Assembly (NCBI GenBank): GCA_006738865.1
Contig: AP019701.1
Span: forward strand, 4,150,001 to 4,214,000
DNA: 64,000 nt
Source of the DNA: Allostella sp. ATCC 35155
GTDB taxonomy: Bacteria > Pseudomonadota > Alphaproteobacteria > ATCC43930 > Allostellaceae
Direction of reading: 5' to 3'
Shown: in pieces, positions 45,983 through 55,354 of the stretch
How positions within the stretch are numbered: the stretch's first letter is position 1
Layout: each line of letters starts with the position of its first letter
Notes under the pieces: generated by a model
Told to the model about the DNA's origin: nothing
What the model saw: only the letters and a program-made list of their open reading frames with translations
The model's database searches: none
Position numbers and translations under genes: made by a program

Positions 45983-46716
45983 CCCGCGTCGCCATCGTCA
46001 CCCCCTATCACGGGGAGCCGCTGGCCTGGATCGCCAAGGCCCATGCCAGCGTCCGGCTGCAGACGCATCCCGCGACCCATATCCTCGTCGGGGACGGCAA
46101 GCCGGAGGCGGCGATCGACGGCTGGGATGCGCAGCACATCGTCCTGCCCGCCGGCCATCGCGACTGGGGGCACACGCCGCGGGCGATCGGCGCCCTCTCG
46201 GCCGCGGCCCAGGGCTTCGACGCCATCGGCTTCCTCGATGCCGACAACTGGTTCTATCCCGACCATGTCGCGAGCCTGCTGGCGCTCCAGGCCGAGCAGG
46301 ACCTCGAGGTCGCCTCCTCGCTGCGCGTCATGCACCATGTCGACGGAAGGCTGCTGCATCTCTGCCAGCTGGTCGACGGCATCGAGACCTTCGACACCAA
46401 CTGCATGATGCTGTTCCCGCCGGCCTACAGCGCGCTTCCGGTCTTCGCGCTGGTGCCGCCGGACGTGCGCTACATCGCCGACCGCTGGGTTTCCATCTGG
46501 CTGAAGCGCCGCGGCCGGCGGGTCGGCTGCACCGGCAAGGGCACGGTCGCCTATCGCGTCCGCTACCGCTATTTCTACGAAACCTCGCCCCTGCCGATGC
46601 CGACGGAGCACATCGTCGACCTCAAGATCCCCCATCCGCGCGAATTGCGGCAATGGTGGCTGGCCCTGCCCGAGGACGAGCGTGAATTCCACATGAAGGT
46701 GATGGGCGCGCGCTGA
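45979..46716 (+). CDS. Small GT2-like glycosyltransferase, copy B
   Basis: 245 aa from TTG 45979, which overlaps the copy A stop (TTGA); an open frame reaching to 45922 lies inside copy A and has no family sequence. Start TRVAIVTPYHGEPLAWIAKAHAS, ILVGDGKPE, intact DAD in FLDADNWFYPDH and an acceptor-side region YIADRWVSIWLKRRGRR. GT-A enzymes of this type move a sugar from a nucleotide donor. The acceptor is unknown. pyrE begins 110 bases downstream. Confidence 0.78.
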   Translation: MTRVAIVTPYHGEPLAWIAKAHASVRLQTHPATHILVGDGKPEAAIDGWDAQHIVLPAGHRDWGHTPRAIGALSAAAQGFDAIGFLDADNWFYPDHVASLLALQAEQDLEVASSLRVMHHVDGRLLHLCQLVDGIETFDTNCMMLFPPAYSALPVFALVPPDVRYIADRWVSIWLKRRGRRVGCTGKGTVAYRVRYRYFYETSPLPMPTEHIVDLKIPHPRELRQWWLALPEDEREFHMKVMGAR

Positions 46717-46826
46717 CGTTGCGATGGCGCGCCGCCGGGGCGCGGACGGGCGGGGCGGCGCCATCGCCGGTTGCCCGGACCGCCTTTGTGCCCTAGGAAG
46801 AGGGGGTTCCGGACCGTGCAGGACCC

Positions 46827-47513
46827 ATGCCCGACGCTGCCATTCCCGCCCCGCCGACGGACGCCGCACGCACCGTCGCGCGCATCCTGATCGAGATCAA
46901 GGCCGTCCTCTTCCGCCCGGAGGAGCCGTTCATCTTCACCTCCGGCCGGGCGAGCCCGGTCTATATCGACTGCCGCCGGATCATCTCCTTCCCGCGGGCG
47001 CGGCGCCGGATCATGGACCTGGCGGCGACCCAGATCGAGGACATGGTCGGGTTCGAGAACATCGACGCCGTCGCCGGCGGCGAGACCGCCGGCATCCCGT
47101 TCGCCGCATGGCTGGCCGAGCGGCTGATGCTGCCGATGCTCTATGTCCGCAAGAAGCCCAAGGGGTTCGGCCGCGACGCGCAGATCGAGGGCCATCTCGC
47201 CGAGGGCCAGCGGGTGCTGCTGGTCGAGGATCTGGCGACCGACGGCGGCAGCAAGCTGCATTTCGTCGAGGCGCTGCGCAAGGCGGGGGCCGAGGTCGCC
47301 CATACCTTCGTCGTCTTCCATTACGGCATCTTTCCCGAGAGCGTCGCCAACCTGAAGGCGGAGGGCGTCTCCCTGCACGGCCTCTGCACCTGGTGGGACG
47401 TGCTGGCGACGGCGGAGGCCGACGGCTACTTCGCGCCAGAGGCGATCCAGTCCGTGCGCGCATTCCTGCAGCGCCCGGCCGAATGGTCGCTGGCCCACGG
47501 CGGCAAGCTGTGA
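46827..47513 (+). CDS. pyrE: Orotate phosphoribosyltransferase PyrE
   Basis: 228 aa. The PRPP-binding motif is [14 protein letters not shown] (near 131-144), with [16 protein letters not shown] at the orotate side and [17 protein letters not shown]. It makes orotidine monophosphate from orotate and PRPP in pyrimidine synthesis. The binding-protein gene of importer 3 begins 30 bases later, so readthrough between pyrE and the transporter is likely. Confidence 0.95.
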   Translation: MPDAAIPAPPTDAARTVARILIEIKAVLFRPEEPFIFTSGRASPVYIDCRRIISFPRARRRIMDLAATQIEDMVGFENIDAVAGGETAGIPFAAWLAERLMLPMLYVRKKPKGFGRDAQIEGHLAEGQRVLLVEDLATDGGSKLHFVEALRKAGAEVAHTFVVFHYGIFPESVANLKAEGVSLHGLCTWWDVLATAEADGYFAPEAIQSVRAFLQRPAEWSLAHGGKL

Positions 47514-47543
47514 CGACCGGCCGGCGGCGGAGGTACGGCTAGA

Positions 47544-49211
47544 ATGTACCGGATGCTGTCGGCCGCCCTGCTCGCGCTGTTCGCCGCCGTCGCGCCGGCA
47601 ACCGCCAGCCCGCCGGCCAAGGACGAACTCGTCATCGGCATCACCCAGTTCCCGGCGACGCTGCATCCCAACATCGAGAGCATGCTGGCGAAGAGCTACG
47701 TCCTGGGCATGACCCGGCGGCCCTTCACCACCTACGACAAGGACTGGAAGCTGGTCTGCCTGCTCTGCGTCGAACTGCCGACGATGGAGAACGGGCTGGC
47801 GAAGGCCGTCGACCTGCCGGGTGGAAAACGCGGGGTCGAGGTGACCTACACGATCCAGCCGGGCGCGAAATGGGGTGACGGCGTGCCGGTGACGACCAAG
47901 GACGTCGTCTTCACCTGGGAGGTCGGACGCCACCCGATGAGCGGCGTCGCGGCGGCCGAGTTCTATCGCCGCGTGACGCGCATCGCGGTCAAGGACGAGC
48001 GCACCTTCACGCTCCATGTCGACAAGCTGTCCTTCGAGTTCGCCTCGATCGGCGGCTTCCAGCTGCTGCCCGAGCATCTCGAGCGCCCGGCCTTCTCGGA
48101 CCCGACGAAGTATCGCAACCGGACCCTGTTCGACACCGACCCGACCAATCCCGGCCTCCATTTCGGCCCCTACCGCATCGTCGAGGTCCAGGCCGGTTCC
48201 CACATCGCGCTCGAGCGCAACCCCACCTGGTACGGGCCGAAGCCGGCCTTCCGCCGCATCGTCGTCCGCGCCATCGAGAACACCGCCGCGCTGGAGGCCA
48301 ACCTGCTCTCCGGCGCCGTCGACTATGTCGCGGGCGAACTCGGCCTGTCGCTCGACCAGGCGCTCGCCTTCGAAGCCCGGCACCGCGACCGCTACGACGT
48401 CGTCTACAAGCCGGGGCTGGTCTACGAGCATATCGACCTCAACCTCGACAACCCGATCCTGGCCGACCGGCGGGTGCGCGAGGCGCTGCTGCTGGCGATC
48501 GACCGCGAGAAGCTGACCGGCAGCCTGTTCGGCGGGCGCCAGCCGGTCGCCCGCGGCGCGATCCATCCGCTCGACTGGATCCATGCGACCGACCTGCCCG
48601 CCCACGCCTTCGATCCGAAGCGCGCGGCCGAGTTGCTCGACGCCGCCGGCTGGAGCCGCCGCGGCGGCGGGCCGCGCCAGAACGCGGCCGGCGAGCGCCT
48701 CGTGCTGGAGCTGATGACGACGGCCGGCAACCGCACCCGCGAGCTGGTGCAGCAGGTGCTGCAGAGCCAGTGGCGGCAGGTCGGAATCGAGGTCCGGCTG
48801 CGCAACGAACCGCCGCGCGTCTTCTTCGGCGAGACCGTCACCAAGCGGCGGTTCACCGCGATGGCGATGTTCGCCTGGCTGTCGGCGCCGGAGGCTGTAC
48901 CGCGCACGACGCTCCACTCCGAGAGCATCCCGCGGCCGGACAACAATTTCTCGGGCCAGAACTACACCGGCTATGCCAATCCCGAGATGGACGCCCTGAT
49001 CGAGAAGATCGAGGTCGAACTCGACCGGGAGAAGCGCCGCCGGCTGTGGCACACGCAGCAGCACCTCTATGCCCGCGACCTGCCGGTGCTGCCGCTCTAT
49101 TTCCGCGCCGATCCGTTCGTGATGCCGAAATGGCTGCGCGGGATCGAGCCGACCGGCCACCAGTACCCGACCACCCTGTGGATCGAGAACTGGCGCTTCG
49201 CGGCCCCATGA
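47544..49211 (+). CDS. Importer 3 substrate-binding protein (SBP family 5)
   Basis: 555 aa with a Sec signal (MYRMLSAALLALFAAVAPATA). Family features VEVTYTIQPGAKWGDGVPVTTKDVVFTWE and LHFGPYRIVEV; C-terminal region binds the ligand (NNFSGQNYTGYANPEMDALI). A CLLCVELP near 73 gives a Cys pair unusual for this family. Ligand unknown. Ahead of two permeases with no ATPase gene. Confidence 0.9.
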   Translation: MYRMLSAALLALFAAVAPATASPPAKDELVIGITQFPATLHPNIESMLAKSYVLGMTRRPFTTYDKDWKLVCLLCVELPTMENGLAKAVDLPGGKRGVEVTYTIQPGAKWGDGVPVTTKDVVFTWEVGRHPMSGVAAAEFYRRVTRIAVKDERTFTLHVDKLSFEFASIGGFQLLPEHLERPAFSDPTKYRNRTLFDTDPTNPGLHFGPYRIVEVQAGSHIALERNPTWYGPKPAFRRIVVRAIENTAALEANLLSGAVDYVAGELGLSLDQALAFEARHRDRYDVVYKPGLVYEHIDLNLDNPILADRRVREALLLAIDREKLTGSLFGGRQPVARGAIHPLDWIHATDLPAHAFDPKRAAELLDAAGWSRRGGGPRQNAAGERLVLELMTTAGNRTRELVQQVLQSQWRQVGIEVRLRNEPPRVFFGETVTKRRFTAMAMFAWLSAPEAVPRTTLHSESIPRPDNNFSGQNYTGYANPEMDALIEKIEVELDREKRRRLWHTQQHLYARDLPVLPLYFRADPFVMPKWLRGIEPTGHQYPTTLWIENWRFAAP

Positions 49212-49251
49212 CGGCAGCGCAGCCGGACCTGCGGCAGCGCGACGGCTGGGC

Positions 49252-50205
49252 TTGAGCCACTTCCTCGTCCGCCGCCTGCTCCAGGCGACCATGCTGGTCG
49301 CCCTGATGTCCTTCGTCTGCTATGCGCTGATCGGCCTGATGCCGGGCGACCCGATCGACCTGATGCTGTCGGCCGACCCCCGCCTGACGCCGGACGATAT
49401 CGCCCGCCTGAAGGCGATCCACGGTCTCGACCAGCCGATCCTGGAACGCTACCTCGCCTGGCTGGGCAAGGCGCTGACCGGCGAGTTCGGCTATTCCCGG
49501 CTCTATTCCCAGCCGGCCGCGGCCGTGCTGGGCCCACGGCTGGCGAACACGGCGCTGTTGATGGGCGTCAGCCTGACGGCAGCCGCCCTGATCGCGCTGC
49601 CGATCGCGGTGACCGCCGCCGCCCATGCCGGAACCGGCTTCGACCGCGCCGTCAACGCGCTCTGCTTCGCCGGCATCTCGGTGCCGACCTTCTGGCTGGC
49701 GCTCGTCCTCATCCTGGTCTTTGCGGTCGAATTGGGCTGGCTGCCGGCGGCCGGCCTGCCGATGGCGCGCGACCCCGGCCTCGCCGAGCGCGCCCGCCAC
49801 CTGGTCCTGCCGGTCCTGACCCTGACCATCGCCGCCGTCGGCGGGCATGTGCGCTATATCCGGGCGGCCATGGTGGAGGCGCTGGGCCAGGACTATATCC
49901 GCACCGCGCACGCCAAGGGCCTGCATCCGCGCCGCGTCCTCTGGCGGCATGCCCTGCGCAACGCGCTGCTGCCCTATGTCACGATCCTGGCGCTCGACTG
50001 CGGCGCGCTGGTGTCGGGCGCCCTGGTGACCGAGACGATGTTCGGCTATCCCGGCATGGGCAAGCTGATCTTCGATGCCGTCATGGGCAACGACTACAAT
50101 CTGGCGCTGCTCGCGCTGCTGCTGGTGACGGCGCTGACGGTGGCCTGCAACCTCCTGGCCGACGTCGCCTATGCGGCCCTCGACCCGCGGATCCGCCAGC
50201 GATGA
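49252..50205 (+). CDS. Importer 3 permease, DppB type
   Basis: 317 aa from TTG 49252, which begins the exact family start SHFLVRRLLQATMLVALMSF. Also has LMPGDPIDLML, LDQPILERYLAWL, EAA-type RHALRNALLPYVTILALD and VTETMFGYPGMG. Six helices. Overlaps the DppC gene by four bases (ATGA). Confidence 0.9.
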   Translation: MSHFLVRRLLQATMLVALMSFVCYALIGLMPGDPIDLMLSADPRLTPDDIARLKAIHGLDQPILERYLAWLGKALTGEFGYSRLYSQPAAAVLGPRLANTALLMGVSLTAAALIALPIAVTAAAHAGTGFDRAVNALCFAGISVPTFWLALVLILVFAVELGWLPAAGLPMARDPGLAERARHLVLPVLTLTIAAVGGHVRYIRAAMVEALGQDYIRTAHAKGLHPRRVLWRHALRNALLPYVTILALDCGALVSGALVTETMFGYPGMGKLIFDAVMGNDYNLALLALLLVTALTVACNLLADVAYAALDPRIRQR

Positions 50206-51128
50206 CCGCCCTCGCGAGCGCAGTCGCCGCCCCCCGGATGCCCGGCTTCCTGCGCCGGCTGTGGCGTCGGCCGGGGGCGTGCGCCAGCATCCTGGTGCTG
50301 GGGCTGCTCGGGCTGGGCGCGCTGCTGGCGCCGCTCGTCGCCCGCATCCTGGGGCACGATCCCGAGATGGTCGACCTGCTGGCGCGGCTCGAGGGCCCGT
50401 CGCTCTCCCATCCGCTCGGCACCGACGAGCTCGGCCGCGACACCCTGCTGCGCCTGCTGCAGGGCGGCCGCGTCTCGCTGCTGGTAGGCCTCGTCGGGGC
50501 GGTCGGCGCGGCCTCGATCGGTACTGCGGTCGGGCTGGTCGCGGGCTATGTCGGCGGCCGTCTCGACGCGCTGCTGATGCGGGTGTGCGACGGCGTCATC
50601 GCCCTGCCGATGCTGCCGCTGCTGATCGTCCTGGCGGCGGTCGACCTGCAGAAGCTGGGAGTGCCGGCCGGCATCGCCGACAGCGAGGATGCGAGCATCT
50701 ACCGCATCGTGGCCCTGGTGGCGCTGGCGGGGTGGACGGGGGTCGCGCGTTTGGTACGCGCGGGCGTCCTGTCCCTGCGCGAGCGCGACTTCGTCACCGC
50801 CGCCGTGGCGGTCGGCTGCGGCCCCTGGCGGATCATGCTGCGCCACCTCCTGCCCAACACGCTGTCGCCGATCCTGGTCGCGACGACGCTTTCGGTCGGC
50901 AGCGTCATCCTCGTCGAATCGGTGCTGAGCTTCCTCGGCCTGGGCATCCAGCCGCCGGCGGCGAGCTGGGGCTCGATGCTGACCAACGCCCAGGAACTGG
51001 TGACGACGGCGCCGATGCTGGCGATCTATCCCGGCCTGCTGATCTTCGCGACCGTCGTCGCCTGCAACGTCCTGGGCGACGCGCTGCAGGAAGCGCTCGA
51101 CCCGCAGCAATCGAGGAGCGGACGATGA
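50202..51128 (+). CDS. Importer 3 permease, DppC type
   Basis: 308 aa. Helix 1 CASILVLGLLGLGALLAPLV, HPLGTDELGRDTLLRLL, EAA region RHLLPNTLSPILVATTL and LSFLGLGIQPPAASWG. Compared with other DppC proteins here it has a longer loop (VDLQKLGVPAGIADSEDAS) between helices 3 and 4. Its stop overlaps the YkgJ-type gene by four bases. No ATPase gene follows. Confidence 0.9.
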   Translation: MTALASAVAAPRMPGFLRRLWRRPGACASILVLGLLGLGALLAPLVARILGHDPEMVDLLARLEGPSLSHPLGTDELGRDTLLRLLQGGRVSLLVGLVGAVGAASIGTAVGLVAGYVGGRLDALLMRVCDGVIALPMLPLLIVLAAVDLQKLGVPAGIADSEDASIYRIVALVALAGWTGVARLVRAGVLSLRERDFVTAAVAVGCGPWRIMLRHLLPNTLSPILVATTLSVGSVILVESVLSFLGLGIQPPAASWGSMLTNAQELVTTAPMLAIYPGLLIFATVVACNVLGDALQEALDPQQSRSGR

Positions 51129-51817
51129 AGGCGAAGGCACCGGTCAACGCCCAGGCCGCGACCAAGCTGGTGCGGCAGCTCGCCGGCTTTCTCGCCGCGC
51201 CGCGCGCGGAGACGCGGGCCCCCTATGCCGCGCGCGCCTTCCATCGCGCCTTCGAGGCGATGGCGCGGAAGGAGCCGGTCGCCTGCCGCGCGGGCTGCAA
51301 CTACTGCTGCCATCAGGTCGTGTCGGCCCGCGCGCCGGAAATCTTCCTGCTGGCCCGCGCCGTGGCCGCCCAGCCGCCGGAGCAGCGTACCGTCCTCGCC
51401 GCCCGCGTGCGCGAGGCGGCTGCCGCCGTCGACGGGATGACCGTCGCCGAGCGCCACCGGCGCAATCTGCCGTGCCCGCTGCTGGAGGACGGCCGCTGCG
51501 CCGTCTATGCCGACCGGCCGCTCGCCTGCCGCGCCTTCGCCTCGACCGATGTCGAGGCCTGCGCCCGCGCCTTCGCGCACGAGCCGGTGCCGATCCCGGT
51601 GCCGCGCGCCGCGATGGAACTGCGCGGCGTCCTGACCCGGGCCGGCGAAGCGGCCGCCCGGATCGCGGGCCTGCCCGACGGGCAGTACGAGCTGATCCGC
51701 GCCATGGCGATCGTGCTGGACGATCCCGAAGCCGAGGCCAAGTGGCTGGCGGGCACGGACGTCCTGGCGCCGGCCGACGCCCGCCGCCTCGTGCCCGGCG
51801 CACCTACCGGGGCGTAG
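51125..51817 (+). CDS. YkgJ-family cysteine-cluster protein coupled to importer 3
   Basis: 230 aa. Cysteines are arranged CRAGCNYCCHQ (near 55-65), LPCPLLEDGRCAVYADRPLACR (near 118-140) and CARAF, the zinc/iron-chelating pattern of the YkgJ family. The role of the family is poorly known; metal binding is likely. ATGA overlap with the permease gene puts it in the transporter operon, suggesting a metal- or metal-complex link for importer 3. The last 14 bases overlap the convergent ribokinase gene. Confidence 0.85.
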   Translation: MKAKAPVNAQAATKLVRQLAGFLAAPRAETRAPYAARAFHRAFEAMARKEPVACRAGCNYCCHQVVSARAPEIFLLARAVAAQPPEQRTVLAARVREAAAAVDGMTVAERHRRNLPCPLLEDGRCAVYADRPLACRAFASTDVEACARAFAHEPVPIPVPRAAMELRGVLTRAGEAAARIAGLPDGQYELIRAMAIVLDDPEAEAKWLAGTDVLAPADARRLVPGAPTGA

Positions 51818-52709
51818 CCGGAGGCAGGCGATCCAGAGCGGCGTTGATCGCCGCCCGGTCCGGCATCGCCGCCACCGCGCCCGGCTTCAGGCAGGCGAGG
51901 CCGCCGGCGACGCTGGCCCGCCGCAGCGCCGCCGGCAGGTCCGCACCGGCATCCAGGGCGGCCGCCAGGGCACCCACGAACGCGTCGCCTGCGCCGACCG
52001 TGTCGACCGGACGGATCGCCAGCGCCGGGACATGCCAGCATTCGGTGCCGCACCGTGCCGTCGCGCCCGCACCGCCGCGCGTGAGGACGACCGCGCCGCA
52101 ATCGCCGGCGGCGAGCGCGCCGAGCGCAGCGTCCGGATCGCTGAGGCCGGTCAGCATCGCGGCCTCGATCTCGTTGACGACGAGGACATCGACCGCGGCC
52201 AGCGCCCCCGCCGGCAGGACGGCCGCCGGCGCGGCGTTGAGCACGACGCGGGCACCTCGAGCCCGGGCCCGGCGCGCCAGGGCCACGGTCTCGGCGATCG
52301 GCACTTCGAGCTGCAGGACGAGCGTCGTCCCCGCGTCCAGCGCATCGTCGGGCACCTGGTCGGCCGTCGCCTCACGGTTGGCGCCGCTGCCGACCATGAT
52401 GAGGTTGCGGCCGTCGGCCGCGACCGCAATGGCGGCGCAGCCGGTCGCCGACTGCCCGGGTGCCACGCCCGCGCCAGCGATGCCCTCGGCAGCCAGCGTT
52501 TGGCGCAGCGTCTCGCCGAAGGGATCGGCGCCGACCCGCCCGTACATGGCGGTCGCAGCGCCGGAGCGGGCGGCCGCCACCGCCTGGTTGAGGCCCTTGC
52601 CGCCGGGGCCCGGCTGGCAGGCGGGGGCGAGCACGGTCTCGCCCTCGACCGGCAGGTGCGGCAGCGGGAAGGAGAGGTCGATGTTGAGGGAGCCGAAGAC
52701 GAGAATCAT
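51804..52709 (-). CDS. rbsK: Ribokinase-family sugar kinase (PfkB)
   Basis: 301 aa. N-terminal MILVFGSLNIDLSF, glycine-rich PGPGGKGLNQAVAAAR (residues 33-48) and the catalytic DTVGAGDAFVGAL (near 240) match ribokinases. Reaction: ATP plus ribose to ribose-5-phosphate, or a related sugar. No ribose transporter is adjacent. Start ATG 52709. Confidence 0.9.
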   Translation of the reverse strand: MILVFGSLNIDLSFPLPHLPVEGETVLAPACQPGPGGKGLNQAVAAARSGAATAMYGRVGADPFGETLRQTLAAEGIAGAGVAPGQSATGCAAIAVAADGRNLIMVGSGANREATADQVPDDALDAGTTLVLQLEVPIAETVALARRARARGARVVLNAAPAAVLPAGALAAVDVLVVNEIEAAMLTGLSDPDAALGALAAGDCGAVVLTRGGAGATARCGTECWHVPALAIRPVDTVGAGDAFVGALAAALDAGADLPAALRRASVAGGLACLKPGAVAAMPDRAAINAALDRLPPATPR

Positions 52710-52771
52710 GTGCCGGACGAAGATAGCCTCACGAGCCCGCCCGTCGTATCCCTTCCTTTGATCCTGCCCCG

Positions 52772-53602
52772 TCAGTGGCTCATCAGCACCGGCACCGTCA
52801 TGTGGGCCAGGATGTGCCGGGTCGTACCGCCGAGCACGAGTTCGCGCAGCCGCGCGTGGCCGTAGGCACCCATGACGATGAGGTCGGCACCGAGGTCGGC
52901 CGCCCGCGACAGCAGCATGTCGCCGACCGAGATGTCCTCGGTGACGTAGTGGGCCGCCTCCACCCGGACGCCGTGGCGCGCCAGATGGGCGGCGATGTCC
53001 TGGCCGGGATAGCCGGTGCCACCGGCCGAGGTGCGGTCGGGATCGAGGGCCAGCACCGTCACGGAGGCACCCGGCGCGAGCAAGGGAAGTGCATCGTTGA
53101 CCGCACGCGCGGCCTCGCGCCCGCCGTCCCACGCGACGATGACGTTGGTGCCGACGGCGCGATGGCGGCCGGCATAGGGGACGACCAGCGCCGGGCGCCC
53201 GCTCTCCAGCATGACGGCCTCGGCGATACCGACCGGCCCGCTGCCATCCTCGGGGTCGTCCTGGCCGACGATCGCGAGATCGCAGTAGCGGGCATGGAAC
53301 GCCACCGTGGCGGGATCGAGCGACTCCACGGTGCGCCACTCTGTCGGCGCATTGGCCGCCGCAAGGATCGGCTGCAACCGGTCAGCGACCGCCTGGGCAC
53401 GCTCGCGGGCCGCCGCGCGGATCTGCTCGATCACACCCTTCGGCAGCTCGGCCTCGACGAAGCCCGGCATCGGCTGCGGCGCGAAGATATGGAGCGCGGC
53501 GAGATGGGCGCCGTCGCGCTCGGCAAGGGCGATCGCGAGCGCGAGGCGGTCGGCGGCGGGCTTGCTGCCATCGACATGGACGAGGATGTTCTTGAGCGGC
53601 AT
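52772..53602 (-). CDS. Two-domain universal stress protein (UspA family)
   Basis: 276 aa from ATG 53602, preceded by AGGAGGGG. Two tandem Usp domains: residues 1-140 (LKNILVHVDGSKPAADRLALA) and 145-276 (NVIVAWDGGREAARAV). The second ends with the ATP-binding pattern GAYGHARLRELVLGGTTRHIL; the first lacks it (IVGQDDPEDG), so only the C-terminal domain should bind ATP. A TTGA-N6-TCAA box lies about 100 bases upstream. Such tandem Usps are commonly induced by low oxygen. Confidence 0.9.
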   Translation of the reverse strand: MPLKNILVHVDGSKPAADRLALAIALAERDGAHLAALHIFAPQPMPGFVEAELPKGVIEQIRAAARERAQAVADRLQPILAAANAPTEWRTVESLDPATVAFHARYCDLAIVGQDDPEDGSGPVGIAEAVMLESGRPALVVPYAGRHRAVGTNVIVAWDGGREAARAVNDALPLLAPGASVTVLALDPDRTSAGGTGYPGQDIAAHLARHGVRVEAAHYVTEDISVGDMLLSRAADLGADLIVMGAYGHARLRELVLGGTTRHILAHMTVPVLMSH

Positions 53603-53703
53603 GACCCCTCCTCTTGCCGGGCGACCGGTTCGGGAACCGACCATCGGAACACGCTGGACGCTTCCGGCATCGCCGAGACTGGCCCCGCCGCGTTTGGGGT
53701 TCC

Positions 53704-53717
53704 TTGACCCAGGTCAA
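53704..53717. promoter_or_regulatory. FNR/FixK-like box upstream of uspA
   Basis: TTGACCCAGGTCAA is a perfect dyad matching TTGA-N6-TCAA, the alphaproteobacterial FNR/FixK-type site. It is centred about 108 bases before the uspA ATG and overlaps the stop codon of the upstream GGDEF gene. The promoter itself is not obvious. Confidence 0.55.
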
Positions 53718-55354
53718 CCCGACGGCGGTGCCGCGGCGTCGCCTTCGACGAATACCGCGTCGCGCCCGGCCCGCTTGGCCTCGTAGAGCATCGCATCGGC
53801 CGCGGCGATGAGGTCGTTCATGTCGCAATGGGTGCGGCTGGAGGCGATGCCGGCACTGAAGGTGACGCGAAAGGCGACCCCACCCTCCTCGAATCGCTGG
53901 TGCGCGAATGCCTGCCGCACCGGTTCGACCGCCCGGTACGCGTCGGCGGGCCCCGTGTCGAGCAGGATGACCCCGAACTCCTCGCCGCCGTAGCGGCCGA
54001 CGATGTCGATCCGACGCAGCCGTGCGCGCAGCGTGCGCGCCAGCGCGCGGATCACGCGGTCGCCGGCAAGGTGGCCGTAGGTATCGTTGACCTGCTTGAA
54101 ATGGTCGAGGTCGAGGAGCACCAGGCTGATCTGCGAACCGGTGCGGCGGCCGCGCTCCAGCTCGTGCTGGAGCTTGTCCTTGAAGCGCCCGTGGTTCAGC
54201 AGCCCGGTCAGGCTGTCATGCTCCATCGCGCCGCGCAGGGTGCGGGCGCGCTCGGCGCGCAGGCGGACCAGCCGCACGAGACGGTCGAGATCGACCGGCT
54301 TGGTGATGAAGTCGTCGCCGCCGAAGCGGCGAGCGCGCATCTGACGCTCGACATCCTGTTCGGCCGACAGGAAGACGATCGGCAGCGAGAGGAACCGGCG
54401 GCTCTGGCGGATCACCTGCGCCAGCTCGATGCCGGAGATACCCGGCATCTGCAGGTCCATGAGGACGAGGTCGGGGAACTGCGCCCCGAGCAGCGAGGGC
54501 GCGAGCGCCGGGTCGCTGGTCGCCTCCACGACCATTCCCGCCGCCTCCAGCGCGCCGCGGTAGGCCTCGGCCATGACGGCGTCGTCGTCGACGACGAGCA
54601 CGGAATAGGGCGCCTCGCTGGCGCTGCCGACGAACCCGTTGATCCAGTCGGCGAGTTCGGCCGGATCGACCGGCTGCGCCATCACCGCGTCGATGCCGGC
54701 CCGCGCCGCCGCCAGGCGCACGTCGAGATCGACCCGGTCGGCGATCAGGATCGTCGGGCCGCGGCCGAGCAGCGGGTCGATGCGGATCATGTCGACCCGG
54801 TCCGCGGCATCGACGATGAGGACCGCCACCTGGGCCGGCAGGGCCGCTGCCTGCGCGATATCGAGCGACCCGACCGCGAAGCCCAGTCCTTCGACGAGCG
54901 CCCGGGTCTCCTCCAGCCGGCCGGCCGGCGCCACGACCCAGACTCCCTGGCCCTGCGGCTGGCCCTGCGAAGTGGGCAATACCGGCGCATCGGCTGCCGT
55001 GCGGCTGCCCGTGGGTCCGCGCAGGAGGGCCGAACGCAGCGCATCCGCAAGGCGTACCAGCTGGGCGGATGCGTCGGCATGCGCCTGATCGGAACGAACC
55101 ATGCCCTCCAGCACCGTCTCCAGCGATGCTGCGACCCGCGAGACATGCGGGAAGCCGAAGGTGGCGCCCGATCCGGCGAGCTTGTGGGCGAGGGCCGCGG
55201 CCGCGGCCGTCTCCGACCGCGCAACCTCGTCCCACGCGCGCGCCTCCACCAGCCGGGCGCAGGCGGCCGCCAATGCCTCGACGCGCTCGCCGACGCTGCG
55301 CGCCCCGGCCCGCGTCAGCTGGCGAAGCGACTCGGCGCGGGCGTCCTCACCCAT
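53714..55354 (-). CDS. HPt - degenerate REC - REC - GGDEF diguanylate cyclase
   Basis: 546 aa. HPt domain with phospho-His57 (AHKLAGSGATFGF). Residues about 118-235 have a receiver-like pattern but lack the acidic pocket. Residues about 240-360 are an intact receiver: DDD, Asp in LMDLQMPG, LSAE and ITKP. The GGDEF domain (DSLTGLLNHGRF to end) carries the active signature GGEEF with the inhibitory RxxD site (RRID) six residues before. Output: cyclic-di-GMP. It overlaps the single-receiver gene by eight bases and should be the end of the upstream kinase's phosphorelay. Confidence 0.93.
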   Translation of the reverse strand: MGEDARAESLRQLTRAGARSVGERVEALAAACARLVEARAWDEVARSETAAAAALAHKLAGSGATFGFPHVSRVAASLETVLEGMVRSDQAHADASAQLVRLADALRSALLRGPTGSRTAADAPVLPTSQGQPQGQGVWVVAPAGRLEETRALVEGLGFAVGSLDIAQAAALPAQVAVLIVDAADRVDMIRIDPLLGRGPTILIADRVDLDVRLAAARAGIDAVMAQPVDPAELADWINGFVGSASEAPYSVLVVDDDAVMAEAYRGALEAAGMVVEATSDPALAPSLLGAQFPDLVLMDLQMPGISGIELAQVIRQSRRFLSLPIVFLSAEQDVERQMRARRFGGDDFITKPVDLDRLVRLVRLRAERARTLRGAMEHDSLTGLLNHGRFKDKLQHELERGRRTGSQISLVLLDLDHFKQVNDTYGHLAGDRVIRALARTLRARLRRIDIVGRYGGEEFGVILLDTGPADAYRAVEPVRQAFAHQRFEEGGVAFRVTFSAGIASSRTHCDMNDLIAAADAMLYEAKRAGRDAVFVEGDAAAPPSG

